From: an uncultured Gammaproteobacteria bacterium | Lineage (GTDB): Bacteria; Pseudomonadota; Gammaproteobacteria; Xanthomonadales; Xanthomonadaceae | NCBI GenBank assembly: GCA_946885735.1 | Contig: CAMPGW010000011.1 | Span: 1-49,949, forward strand | Reading direction: 5' to 3' | DNA: 49,949 nucleotides | Shown: positions 36,597 to 47,584 of the stretch, piece by piece | Layout: every line of letters begins with the position of its first letter | How positions within the stretch are numbered: position 1 is the first letter of the stretch | Program-made: the position numbers and the translations under genes | The notes under the pieces: model-generated | What the model was told of the DNA's origin: nothing | The model's database searches: none | The model's input: the letters and a program-made list of their open reading frames with translations, nothing else

Positions 36597-37816
36597 GCGC
36601 GTTGCCGGCGTGGCCGTTGTTGGCCCTGTGCCTGCTCGGTGCGCATGCGCGCGCCGCCACGCACGAGGACCTGCAGTGGCACGGCTATCTGGATCTGCGC
36701 CTGCAGGCGGACGACGATCCGTCGCGCGGCTGGCGCGAGGGCGGCCTGGCGAAGTTCGCGGACGGCGCCGCAGCCACCGCCCTGCTCGCGGCCCGCTGGC
36801 AGCCGCATCCGGCATGGCAGGCCGCGGCGGACCTGCAGGTGGACTCGCGCTCGCACCCGAGCGCGGGCGTGCTCGAGGCCTGGCTGCGTTACCGGCCGGT
36901 GTCGCTCTCGTCCTGGCGCTGGTCGCTGCGCGCCGGCAGCTTCTTTCCGCAGGTCTCGCTCGAGAACGACGGCATCGGCTGGACCTCGCCCTGGACCCTT
37001 TCGCCCTCCGCGATCAATAGCTGGGTCGGGGAGGAATTGCGCAGCACCGGCCTGGAGTATCGGCTGGAGCATCGTCGCCCGAGCGGCAGGCTGGAACTCG
37101 GCCTGGCTGGCTTCCTGGGCAACGATCCTGCCGGAGAACTGCTGGCCACGCGCGGCTGGGCCCTGGGCGACAACACCATCGCCCTGGGTGGGTGGTTGCG
37201 CCAGCCCGACGTGCACGCGACACGCGCACGCGCGCAAGCACCGCTCTGGTTCCAGCCCTTCGTGGAAACCGACCACCGGCTGGGCTGGCACGCCGACCTG
37301 GCCTGGATCGGCGCGGGCGAGCGCAAGCTGGCGCTGATGCGCTATGACAACCGTGCCGATCCCGCGTCCTCGGCGCTGCAGCGCGGACGCAGGGTGTTCT
37401 CCTGGCACACGCGCTTCACCAGCGCCGGACTGCGCTGGCCGCTGGGGCCGCATCTGCTGATCGCGCAGGCCATGTCGGGCAGCACTGCCTTCGAGCCACG
37501 CCCCGGCCGCTATCTCGACACCCGCTTCGAGTCCGCTTTCCTGCTCTGGGCCCGGGATGACGGCGGACCGTGGCGACCGGCCCTGCGCCTGGACTGGTTC
37601 AAGACCCGCGAACTCGGCGGCGCGCCCGGAGAACGCATGCGGCGCGAGGACGGACTGGCCCTGACCGCGGCGCTGGCCTGGCGTCCCGCGCCCCGATGGC
37701 GGATCAGCGGCGAGTGGCTATGGATGCACAGCGACCGGGACCAGCGCCTGCTGGAGGACCTGCCGGCAGACGGCGAGGCCCGGCAACTGCAGCTATCCGT
37801 ACGCCTGCTGTTCTGA
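36593..37816 (+). CDS. Putative outer-membrane beta-barrel protein
   Basis: A 407-residue protein starting at GTG 36593, which shares GTGA with the stop of the EAL gene. A signal peptide (WPLLALCLLGAHARA) is followed by alternating short hydrophobic strands rich in Trp, Tyr, Leu and Arg (WQAAADLQVDSR, WRWSLRAGSFFPQVSLE, WRISGEWLWMHS). The C-terminus is QLSVRLLF, ending in Phe as outer-membrane barrels do. I do not recognise a named family. Its fixed position behind the cupredoxin and EAL genes suggests it works with them, perhaps as a porin or surface partner. A new promoter for the suf operon starts 30 bases after its stop. Confidence 0.75.
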   Translation: MSALPAWPLLALCLLGAHARAATHEDLQWHGYLDLRLQADDDPSRGWREGGLAKFADGAAATALLAARWQPHPAWQAAADLQVDSRSHPSAGVLEAWLRYRPVSLSSWRWSLRAGSFFPQVSLENDGIGWTSPWTLSPSAINSWVGEELRSTGLEYRLEHRRPSGRLELGLAGFLGNDPAGELLATRGWALGDNTIALGGWLRQPDVHATRARAQAPLWFQPFVETDHRLGWHADLAWIGAGERKLALMRYDNRADPASSALQRGRRVFSWHTRFTSAGLRWPLGPHLLIAQAMSGSTAFEPRPGRYLDTRFESAFLLWARDDGGPWRPALRLDWFKTRELGGAPGERMRREDGLALTAALAWRPAPRWRISGEWLWMHSDRDQRLLEDLPADGEARQLQLSVRLLF

Positions 37817-37845
37817 GCAAGCCGGCTCGGCGACGCCGCCGGCAA

Positions 37846-37881
37846 TTGAGCGACCGCGGCCGATACCGTACAATTTCGGTA
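37846..37881 (+). promoter_or_regulatory. suf operon promoter with an overlapping inverted-repeat operator candidate
   Basis: TTGAGC (-35) at 37846-37851, an ideal 17-base spacer and TACAAT (-10) at 37869-37874 form a good sigma-70 promoter; start near 37881, 47 bases before the Rrf2 gene. The -10 lies in the centre of the dyad TACCG-N8-CGGTA (37864-37868 and 37877-37881). A dyad covering the -10 is a natural repressor site. The Rrf2 protein encoded next is the likely binder, by analogy with IscR/SufR autoregulation. Confidence 0.65.
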
Positions 37882-37927
37882 CTGATTGGCTGGCTCGTCG
37901 AGCTGCCTCCCGCCACCGGCCGCGACC

Positions 37928-38392
37928 ATGCTGCGCGTCACCAAGCTCACCGATTACGCCACCCTGATCCTGACCGCCCTGGCCGAAGCGCCCGAGCAGG
38001 TGCTCAGCGCCTCCGGCCTGGCCGAACGTGCCGGCCTGGAGGCGCCTACGGTGGCCAAGGTGCTCAAGCCTCTGGCCCATGCCGGACTGGTGGCGGCCTT
38101 TCGCGGCAGCAACGGCGGCTACCGCCTGGCCCGCCCGGCGGCGTCGATCAGCCTGATCGAGGTGGTCGAGGCGATCGAAGGACCGGTCGGCATGACCGAG
38201 TGTTCCGGCGAGCACAGCAGCTGCGAGTTGGAAGCGAGTTGCGGCGTGCGCGGCAACTGGCGGCACATCAACGACGTGGTCGCCGATGCGCTGCGCGGCA
38301 TCAGCCTGGCACAGATGCTCGGCCCCGCCCCGACGGCCAGCAACGCCCGGCGTACGGCCAGGCGGATCCCGATGCGCCTGGCGGGCGCCTGA
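37928..38392 (+). CDS. Rrf2-family regulator of the SUF Fe-S operon
   Basis: A 154-residue Rrf2-type transcription factor. The winged helix spans about residues 1-75 ([47 protein letters not shown]). The cluster-binding region is [16 protein letters not shown], with three cysteines spaced C-x6-C-x5-C. It would sense Fe-S status through a bound cluster and repress when the cluster is present, as IscR-like proteins do. It is the first gene of the suf operon, seven bases before sufB. The ATG at 37928 is used; the open frame extends 42 bases further without a better start. Proteobacterial SUF operons often begin with this subgroup. Confidence 0.92.
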   Translation: MLRVTKLTDYATLILTALAEAPEQVLSASGLAERAGLEAPTVAKVLKPLAHAGLVAAFRGSNGGYRLARPAASISLIEVVEAIEGPVGMTECSGEHSSCELEASCGVRGNWRHINDVVADALRGISLAQMLGPAPTASNARRTARRIPMRLAGA

Positions 38393-38399
38393 GAACGAC

Positions 38400-39835
<1,436 letters not shown>

Positions 39836-39839
<4 letters not shown>

Positions 39840-40494
39840 ACGTCGGCCACTGGCAGGAAGTCTACGGATCGCGCGGCGAGACGCAGACCAGTTGGTTCCG
39901 GCCGCACCTCGACCGATCCCTGGCTTTCATCGAGGGACTCGGGCTCGCCCTGGACACGCCCATCGTCGACGTGGGTGGCGGCCGCTCGACGCTGGTGGAC
40001 GATTTGCTGGCCCGTGGTTACCTGGACCTCACGGTGCTCGACCTGTCGGCGGAAGCGCTGGCGCAGTCGCGCGCGCGCCTCGATGGGCGTGCGCAAGGTG
40101 TGCAGTGGCTTACGGGCGACGTACTCGAGCTGGACCTGCCGGCGGGGCACTACGGCCTCTGGCACGACCGCGCGGTTTTCCACTTCCTGACCGAGGCGCG
40201 CGCACAGGATCGCTACGCCGAGTGCGCGCGGCGCAGCCTGCGTGCCGGCGGCTTCCTGCTGGTCGCGACTTTCGCCGAGGACGGCCCGGAACGCTGCAGC
40301 GGACTGCCGGTGTGCCGCTATGGAGCCGATGCCCTGGCGGAACGCTTCGGCGCCGGCTTCGAGCGCATGGCCGACGGCCGCGAGGAGCACCGCACGCCTG
40401 CCGATGCCCTGCAAGTTTTCACCTACCTGCTTCTGCGGCGCACTGACGACGCCGCCGGCCCCAACACGAGGACGACGCCCAGCGGGGCGATGCC

Positions 40495-40498
<4 letters not shown>
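39836..40498 (+). CDS. Class I SAM-dependent methyltransferase embedded in the suf operon
   Basis: A 220-residue Rossmann-type methyltransferase of unknown substrate. Motif I is [16 protein letters not shown] near residue 43. The acidic strand-2 end is LTVLDLS, and GDVLELDLP and [14 protein letters not shown] mark motifs II-III. The gene begins with an ATGA overlap with sufB and ends with an ATGA overlap with sufC, so it is translated as part of the operon. Its position suggests that it modifies a SUF component, a client protein or a small molecule; that is inference. A cysteine pair lies in [12 protein letters not shown]. No close named family comes to mind. Confidence 0.88.
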
Positions 40499-41249
<751 letters not shown>

Positions 41250-41253
<4 letters not shown>

Positions 41254-42542
41254 GCGCATTGCTCGACTCGCTCGTCGAGAGCTTCGAGGCCCTGCCCGGC
41301 GATCGCCGCGAGGCGCTCGGGCTTGGCGCGGCACGCCGCGCGGCCCTGCACCAGGGACTGGCCCATGGCCTGCCGAGCCAGCGTTCGGAAAGCTGGAAAT
41401 ACACGTCGTTGCGTTCGCTCGGCACGCGCCGCTTCGCCTCGACCGCTGATGCGCAGGCTTTGGATCCGGCTTGGCTCGATGCCATTCCCTTTCCCCGGCT
41501 GGTCTTCGTCAATGGTCGCGTGGACGCGCGCCTGTCGGCGTCCCCTCCCGTCGAGCGGTGGTTCCATCCCTTGTCCGACGCCTTGGCGGGGGCCGACGGC
41601 AGCGTCGCCGCAAGCCTGGCGCGCGCGCATGGCGGCCCGGACGCGGTGTTCGCGGCCTTCAACGCCGCGCTCGCGGTGGAGGGCGCGGTCGTCGAGGTGG
41701 CCGCCGGCATCGATGCCGGCACGCTGCACCTGGCCTTCGTTTCCACGCCGGCCAGCGTCGACGTGGCTACGCATCTGCGCCACGTCGTCCGTTTGCATCC
41801 CGGTGCGCGGCTGCGGGTGGCGGAGCACCACCTCGCCACCGGCGCGCACCGCCACCTGGCCAATCACCTGGTGGACATCGAACTCGGCCTCGGCGCCACG
41901 CTCGACCACGTCCGGCTGCAGGACGAGGACGAAGGCGCCAGCGTGGTCGCGATGACCGAAGTCGTCCTCGCAGCCGATGCCTGCTACCGCCGCGCCGATC
42001 TCGAGCTCGGCGCCGGCCTGTCGCGCCACGATTTGTCGGTGGTGCTGGCCGGCGACCGCGCGCAGTGCGATGCGGGCGGCGTGCTGCTCGCCGATGGGCG
42101 CCGCCACCTCGACACCCGGCTGTCGGTGACACACGCGGCGCGCGACACCCGCTGCGACCTGCGTTGGCGCGGCCTGGCGGCCGACCGGTCGCGCGTCGCC
42201 TTCCTCGGCGGGATCCATATCCGGCCCGGCGCCGACGGCAGCGACGCCAGCCTGTCGGCGAAGAACCTGCTGTTGTCCGAAGGCGCGGAAGTGGATGCGC
42301 AGCCGGTGCTCGAGATCCATGCCGACGAGGTCAAGGCCGCGCACGGCGCCACCGTCGGGCGCCTCGACGAGACCGCGCTGTTCTACCTGCGCAGCCGCGG
42401 CATTCCGGCCGCGCTGGCGCGCGACCTGCTGACCCAGGCGTTCTGCCGCGAGGCCTTGCGCGCCATCGAGGACGCGACGCTGGCGACCTGGCTCACCGAC
42501 CGCCTCGAAGCGCATCTCGCCGCCGCGGAGCCGGCAGAATGA
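41250..42542 (+). CDS. sufD: Fe-S cluster assembly protein SufD
   Basis: Partner of SufB in the SufBCD scaffold. The 430-residue protein starts at GTG 41250, whose bases overlap the sufC stop (GTGA). SESWKYTSLRSL near residue 40, the central parallel beta-helix, and the C-terminal VGRLDETALFYLRSRGIPAALARDLLTQAFC are diagnostic. SufD proteins vary in the middle and this one is no exception. It ends with an ATGA overlap into sufS. Confidence 0.95.
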
Positions 42543-43768
42543 GCCGCCCCACGCCCGTGGATTGGGAGGCCGTGCGCGCCGATTTCCCGGTGCTCTCCCG
42601 GCAGGTCCATGGCCGGCCGCTGGTCTACCTGGACTCGGCCAACACCTCGCAGAAGCCGCGCCAGGTCATCGAAGCGGTCGACGATTTCTATCGCCTGCAC
42701 AATGCCAACATCTCGCGCGCGGTGCATGCGTTGGGCCAGGAAGCCACCGACGCCTACGAGGGCGCGCGCGCGAAGCTCGCGGCCTTCGTCAACGCGCGGC
42801 CCGCCGACGTGGTGCTCACCTCGGGCACGACGCAGGCGATCAACCTGGTCGCCTACAGCCATGCATTGCCGACGGTGAAACCGGGCGAGGCCATCCTGCT
42901 GACGCAGATGGAGCACCACGCCAACATCGTGCCCTGGCAGCTGGTGGCCGAGCGTGGCGGTTCGACCATCAAGGTTGCCCCGGTCACCCCCGACGGCGAA
43001 CTCGACCTCGACGCGCTGTGGTCGCTGATGACGCCGGAGGTGAAGCTGCTCGCCTTCACCCATGTCTCCAATGTGCTCGGCACGGTCAACCCGGTCGCCG
43101 ACATCTGCCGGGAGGCGCGTCGCCGCGGCATCGTCACGCTGGTGGATGGCTCGCAGGCCTTGCCGCACCGGCCGGTGGACATCCCGGCGCTGGGTTGCGA
43201 CTTCTATGCCTTCACCGGCCACAAGATGCTCGGGCCCACCGGCACCGGCGCGCTGTGGGCGCGGCGCGAACACCTGCAATCGATGCCGCCCTTCCTGGGC
43301 GGTGGCGAGATGATCCGGGAAGTGCGCTTCGAAGGCACGACCTACAACGACCCGCCGCACAAGTTCGAGGCGGGCACGCCGAACATCGCCGGGGTGATCG
43401 GGCTCGGCGCCGCGGTGGATTATCTGTCGGCGATCGGCATGGACGCCATCGAGGCCCGTGAGCAGGCGCTGCTGCGCCATGCGACCGCCGCGCTCGAGGG
43501 CGTGCCCGGCCTGCGCCTGGTCGGCCGCGCGCGCGACAAGGCCGCCGTCCTGAGCTTCCTGGTCGAGGGTGCGCACGCGCACGACCTGGCGACGCTGCTC
43601 GACCTGGAAGGCATCGCCGTGCGCTCCGGCCACCACTGCGCGCATCCGCTGATGGCCTGCTTCGGCGTGCCGGCCACCTGCCGGGCTTCGCTTGCGTTCT
43701 ACAATCGCTTCGAGGAAATCGATGCGCTGGTCGCGGGCCTGCACAAGGCGCGTGGGCTGCTCGGCTGA
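42539..43768 (+). CDS. sufS: Cysteine desulfurase SufS
   Basis: PLP enzyme that takes sulfur from L-cysteine for cluster assembly. The 409-residue group II desulfurase has FVYLDSANTSQKP-like N-terminal residues (VYLDSANTSQKP), TSGTTQAINLVAY, EHHANIVPW, the PLP lysine in FTGHKMLGPTGTGALW, and the persulfide cysteine in AVRSGHHCAHPLM. Length is typical. No sufE or sufU is visible downstream within the operon, so the sulfur-transfer partner must be encoded elsewhere. It overlaps sufD by four bases and lies 15 bases from the GNAT gene. Confidence 0.97.
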   Translation: MSRPTPVDWEAVRADFPVLSRQVHGRPLVYLDSANTSQKPRQVIEAVDDFYRLHNANISRAVHALGQEATDAYEGARAKLAAFVNARPADVVLTSGTTQAINLVAYSHALPTVKPGEAILLTQMEHHANIVPWQLVAERGGSTIKVAPVTPDGELDLDALWSLMTPEVKLLAFTHVSNVLGTVNPVADICREARRRGIVTLVDGSQALPHRPVDIPALGCDFYAFTGHKMLGPTGTGALWARREHLQSMPPFLGGGEMIREVRFEGTTYNDPPHKFEAGTPNIAGVIGLGAAVDYLSAIGMDAIEAREQALLRHATAALEGVPGLRLVGRARDKAAVLSFLVEGAHAHDLATLLDLEGIAVRSGHHCAHPLMACFGVPATCRASLAFYNRFEEIDALVAGLHKARGLLG

Positions 43769-43783
43769 CCATCCCGATCCACC

Positions 43784-44356
43784 ATGAGCACGCCCGCGAT
43801 GACCGACGCACCCGATACCCCGGCCGCACTTGACTTCCGGATCGCCGGTGCGGCCGACGTGGACGCGGTGGTGGCTTTGGTGGAATCCGCCTATCGCGGC
43901 GATGCGAGTCGCGTCGGCTGGACCACCGAGGCCGACCTGCTGGACGGCCGGCGCACCGGGCCCGACGAAATCGCGGCGATCATCGCGCGTGAGCGCAGCC
44001 GCATCCTGCTGGCCGACCTCGACGGGCGACTGGTCGCTTGCGCGCATGTCGCCATCGAGGACGGCGAAGGTTACTTCGGCATGTTCTCGGTCGATCCGCG
44101 ACGCCAGAACGCAGGCCTGGGCAAGCGCGTGCTGGCCGAGGCCGAGCGCATCGTCGCCGAGGACTGGGGATGCCCGCGCCTGCGCATGACGGTGATCGAC
44201 CTGCGCGAGGAGCTCATTGCCTTCTACGAGCGGCGCGGCTACCGCCGTACCGGCATCACCAAGGCCTTCCCCTACGGGGACGCGCGCTTCGGGCTGCCGC
44301 GCCGGGACGACCTGCGCTTCGAGGTGCTCGAAAAGACTTTCGAAGGAGGCGCGTGA
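43784..44356 (+). CDS. GNAT-family N-acetyltransferase
   Basis: A 190-residue acetyl-CoA-dependent acetyltransferase of unknown substrate. The fold is clear: IAGAADVDAVVALVESAYRG at the start, VAIEDGEGYFGMFSVDPRRQNAGLGKRVL with the acetyl-CoA loop near residue 105, and IAFYERRGYRRTG as the C-terminal motif. It begins 15 bases after sufS. It ends with a one-base TGATG overlap with the Rieske gene, so it belongs to the suf transcript. A function linked to Fe-S or cysteine metabolism is possible but unproven. An ATG five codons later (43799) is an alternative start. Confidence 0.88.
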   Translation: MSTPAMTDAPDTPAALDFRIAGAADVDAVVALVESAYRGDASRVGWTTEADLLDGRRTGPDEIAAIIARERSRILLADLDGRLVACAHVAIEDGEGYFGMFSVDPRRQNAGLGKRVLAEAERIVAEDWGCPRLRMTVIDLREELIAFYERRGYRRTGITKAFPYGDARFGLPRRDDLRFEVLEKTFEGGA

Positions 44357-44670
44357 TGCAGGGATGGGTGCGGGTCTGTGGACGCGCCGAACTGCTGCCC
44401 GGCGAATGGCGCGTGGCCTACGATGGCGACACCGCCATCGCGGTGTTCAACATCGACGGCGCGCTCTACGCCATCGAGGACGTGTGCACGCACGACGGCG
44501 GCGAGCTCGCGGGCGGGCCGGTCGAAGGCTTCGAGGTGGAATGCCTGCGTCACGGCGCGCGCTTCGACGTCCGCACGGGGGCCGCCCTGTGTCCGCCCGC
44601 CTACACTCCCACCGTCGTGTTCCCGGTCAAGCTGGAAGACGACGCGGTCTGGACGCGCGACGACCGCTGA
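44356..44670 (+). CDS. Small Rieske-type 2Fe-2S ferredoxin
   Basis: A 104-residue soluble Rieske protein of the kind annotated as a non-heme-iron oxygenase ferredoxin subunit. The cluster motif is complete: CTHDGG near residue 45 (C-x-H) and CLRHGARFD about 19 residues on (C-x2-H). No oxygenase subunit is nearby. It is the last gene of the suf operon and is translationally coupled to the GNAT gene. It may donate electrons during cluster assembly or repair, which is inference. Confidence 0.92.
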   Translation: MQGWVRVCGRAELLPGEWRVAYDGDTAIAVFNIDGALYAIEDVCTHDGGELAGGPVEGFEVECLRHGARFDVRTGAALCPPAYTPTVVFPVKLEDDAVWTRDDR

Positions 44671-44679
44671 TCCTCGCTG

Positions 44680-44709
44680 TTGCAAACGCGAACCATTCTC
44701 ATTTATCAT
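44680..44709 (+). promoter_or_regulatory. Fur-box-like site in a promoter before the TonB receptor gene
   Basis: TTGCAA at 44680-44685 and TATCAT at 44704-44709 with an 18-base spacer make a reasonable promoter, starting near 44716. Between them, 44685-44703 reads AACGCGAAC-C-ATTCTCATT. The right half is the classical Fur half-site, and the left half pairs with it at six of nine positions. Fur-iron binding here would block the promoter, the usual logic for siderophore receptor genes. Confidence 0.65.
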
Positions 44710-44745
44710 GCCGCCACGGGCATGAGCCCGATGAGAACGGATTCC

Positions 44746-46917
44746 ATGATGTCTTCGCGTCCCGCCCTGTTGCCCCTCGCCGTCGCCATTTCCCTCTGCC
44801 TTGCCGCCCCCGTCCATGCCGCCGACGCGCTCGCCGACGCCTCGCATCGCGAGCGCCGGGCGAGCGAACTCGCGAAGGTCGAGGTCGTCGGCGACAAGGC
44901 GGCCTACAAGGCCGGCAACACCCGCAGCGCCACCCACACCGACACCCCGCTGGTGGACACGCCGCAGTCCATCACCGTCATCCCGCAGGCGGTGATCCGC
45001 GACCAGGCCATGCAGGGCGTCGGCGACAGCCTGCGCTACGTGCCCGGCGCCGGCATCGCCCAGGGCGAAGGCAACCGCGACACGCCGATCTTCCGCGGCA
45101 CCGCCTCCACCGCCGACATGTTCGTGGACGGGATGCGCGACGACGTGCAGTACTTCCGCGACCTCTACGACATCGAGCGCGTCGAGGTGCTGAAGGGCCC
45201 GAACGCGATGGCCTTTGGCCGCGGCGGCACCGGCGGCCTGCTCAATCGCGTGACCAAGCTCGCCGAGTGGCGCACCCATCGGGAGCTCGGGCTGCAGGTC
45301 GGTTCCTGGGGTCGGACGCGCTTGACGGCCGACATCGGCGGCGCGCTCAACGAGGCCGCGGCCTTGCGCGTCAACGCGCTGGCCGAGGAAAGCAACAGCT
45401 TCCGCGACGGCGTCGAGGTTTCACGCCGCGGCATCCACCCTACCCTCGCGCTGCACCTCGGCGACGACACGCACCTCGACGTGGGCATCGAGCACTTCGA
45501 GGACGAGCGCACCGCCGACCGCGGGATCAGCTCCTGGCAGGGCCGGCCCGTGAAGGTCGACGCGTCCACCTTCTTCGGCGACCCCGCGCGCAGCCGCGCG
45601 GACGCGACCGTCGACGCCTTCAACGCCGTCCTGGAGCATGATTTCAGCGACGAACTGAGCCTGCGCAACAGCACGCGGCTGGCGCGCTACGACAAGTTCT
45701 ACCAGAACGTCTTCCCGGGCGGTGTCGGCGGCGGCGGGACGACTGTCTCCATCTCCGCCTACAACAACGCCACCGAGCGCGAGAACCTGCTCAACCAGAC
45801 CGACCTGGTGTGGACGACGCAAACCGGCGGTGTCGCCCATACCGTACTCGCGGGACTCGAGCTGGGCCGCCAGGAGTCCGCGAACTTCCGCGAGACCGGG
45901 TTCTTCCCCGCGACCACCGGCTGCCCTGTCGCCTCCGACACGCCGACGTCGACAACCGTGTTGTTGTCGAATCCGACCTACACCGGGCCGATCTGCTTCC
46001 AGCAGCGCCCGACCGATGCCGACAACCTGGTCGTGGCGCGCACCGCCGCCGTGTACGTGCAGGACCAGATCGAGTTCTCGCCGCGCTGGCAGGCGGTGAT
46101 CGGCCTGCGCCATGAGCGCTTCCAGGTCGGTCTCGACAACCTTCGCAACGGCGAGCGCTTCGAGTCGGTCGACGACTTGCTGTCGCCGCGCGTGGGGCTG
46201 GTGTTCAAGCCGCGTGGCGACATGTCGCTCTACGCCAATTACAGCATGGCCTACCTGCCGCGGTCGGGCGAGCAGATGGCTTCGCTCAGCGCCTCGACGG
46301 AGTCGCTGGATCCCGAGCGCTTCCGCAACCTCGAACTCGGCCTGAAATGGGACGTCTCCAACGACCTGGCGTTCACCGCGGCCGTCTACCGCTTGTCGCG
46401 CAGCAACGTGGCGATCATGCCCGACGCCACAAAACCGACCGAGTTGGTCATCCTGTCCGGCGACAGCCAGCGCGTGCAGGGATTCGAGGCCGGCCTGAGC
46501 GGCCGCATCACCGAGCATTGGAGCGTGATCGGCGGCTTCGCCTGGCAGGACGCCGAGATCACCCGCGACATCCAGACCTCGCCGACCGCCACCCTTCCTG
46601 CCGGCACGGTGCTGCCACAGGTTCCGCGGCGTTCGTTCTCGCTCTGGAACCGCTACGACTTCAATGCCCAATGGGGCGCCGGACTGGGCGTGGTCTCGCG
46701 CAGCGCGGTCTACACCGGAACCAGCAACGCCGTGCAGCTGCCCGGCTTCGCCCGCGTGGATGCAGCGGTGTTCTGGAACGCCAGCGAGCAGCTGCGCCTC
46801 CAGTTGAACGTGGAGAACCTGCTGGACCGCGAGTACTTCGCGTCCGCGCACAGCGACACCAACATCAGCCCCGGGTCGCCGCGGGCCTTCACGCTGGGCG
46901 TCCACTATGATTTCTGA
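44746..46917 (+). CDS. TonB-dependent siderophore receptor
   Basis: Outer-membrane gated porin for ferric siderophores. The 723-residue product has a signal peptide (LLPLAVAISLCLAAPVHA) and a plug domain with TPQSITVIPQAVIRDQ, GNRDTPIFRG and IERVEVLKGPNAMAFGRGGTGGLLN. A 22-strand-type barrel ends in LDREYFASA...FTLGVHYDF with terminal Phe. Two cysteines (TTGCPVAS and GPICFQQ) may form an extracellular-loop disulfide. Two adjacent ATGs (44746 and 44749) are possible. A Fur-box-like promoter precedes it. The siderophore cannot be named from sequence. It overlaps the PepSY-type gene by 11 bases. Confidence 0.95.
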   Translation: MMSSRPALLPLAVAISLCLAAPVHAADALADASHRERRASELAKVEVVGDKAAYKAGNTRSATHTDTPLVDTPQSITVIPQAVIRDQAMQGVGDSLRYVPGAGIAQGEGNRDTPIFRGTASTADMFVDGMRDDVQYFRDLYDIERVEVLKGPNAMAFGRGGTGGLLNRVTKLAEWRTHRELGLQVGSWGRTRLTADIGGALNEAAALRVNALAEESNSFRDGVEVSRRGIHPTLALHLGDDTHLDVGIEHFEDERTADRGISSWQGRPVKVDASTFFGDPARSRADATVDAFNAVLEHDFSDELSLRNSTRLARYDKFYQNVFPGGVGGGGTTVSISAYNNATERENLLNQTDLVWTTQTGGVAHTVLAGLELGRQESANFRETGFFPATTGCPVASDTPTSTTVLLSNPTYTGPICFQQRPTDADNLVVARTAAVYVQDQIEFSPRWQAVIGLRHERFQVGLDNLRNGERFESVDDLLSPRVGLVFKPRGDMSLYANYSMAYLPRSGEQMASLSASTESLDPERFRNLELGLKWDVSNDLAFTAAVYRLSRSNVAIMPDATKPTELVILSGDSQRVQGFEAGLSGRITEHWSVIGGFAWQDAEITRDIQTSPTATLPAGTVLPQVPRRSFSLWNRYDFNAQWGAGLGVVSRSAVYTGTSNAVQLPGFARVDAAVFWNASEQLRLQLNVENLLDREYFASAHSDTNISPGSPRAFTLGVHYDF

Positions 46918-47584
46918 GCCCGCCGGCCCTCGGCCGCGCCGGTCGCGCTGGCATCCCCTCGTTCGCCAGTTGCACCTCTGGATCGGGGCTTGGGGCGCAC
47001 TGGCGGCCATCCTGTTCGGCTTCTCAGGGCTGGTGCTGAACCATCGCTTCGCACTCGAACTGCCACAGGGCGAACGCACCCAGGAAAGCACGCAGCGCCT
47101 CGAGGTTCCGCCAGCGATCCGCGGGGACCGAACGGCCGTGCGCGAGTGGCTCGCGCAGGCCCACGGCCTGCAGGCCCTGACCGCGCGCGCGCGGCCCGCG
47201 GGCGGCGGCGGACCGGGTGGCAGTCCGGGCGCCGGTGCGCGCCCGGTGCCGGATAACGCGGCGCCGCAGCCAGAGCAATGGACCTTCTCCGGCGGCCCGG
47301 CAACCCGCGGCTGGAACGCCGAGTACGTTCCCGGCGAAGCGTGGCTGCGGCTGGAGACGAGCGCCTACTCGCCGGTGGCCGCACTGAGCCGCTTGCACAA
47401 GAGCGCCGGCGGCGGCATCGGCTGGATCCTGCTCGGCGACAGCTTCGCCATCGCGATGATCCTGCTCGGCATCACCGGCATCCTGCTGTGGTTGCGTGGG
47501 CGCAAGCCCCGCGACATGGCGATCAGCGTCCTGGCGTTGTCCACGGTGGTAACGATCGTGGTGCTGGGTGCCGCCTACGGCTGA
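46907..47584 (+). CDS. PepSY-associated transmembrane protein
   Basis: A 225-residue inner-membrane protein of the short PepSY_TM group that often follows siderophore receptors. It has an N-terminal arginine-rich tail, TM1 (HLWIGAWGALAAILFGFSGLVLN), and a periplasmic stretch with a Gly/Pro/Ala-rich insertion near residues 95-115. Two C-terminal helices follow (GWILLGDSFAIAMILLGITGILLWLRG and ISVLALSTVVTIVVLGAAYG). Members are thought to help iron release from siderophores or reductase function in the periplasm. It starts inside the receptor gene and overlaps the convergent HutD-like gene by 10 bases. Confidence 0.85.
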   Translation: MISEPAGPRPRRSRWHPLVRQLHLWIGAWGALAAILFGFSGLVLNHRFALELPQGERTQESTQRLEVPPAIRGDRTAVREWLAQAHGLQALTARARPAGGGGPGGSPGAGARPVPDNAAPQPEQWTFSGGPATRGWNAEYVPGEAWLRLETSAYSPVAALSRLHKSAGGGIGWILLGDSFAIAMILLGITGILLWLRGRKPRDMAISVLALSTVVTIVVLGAAYG

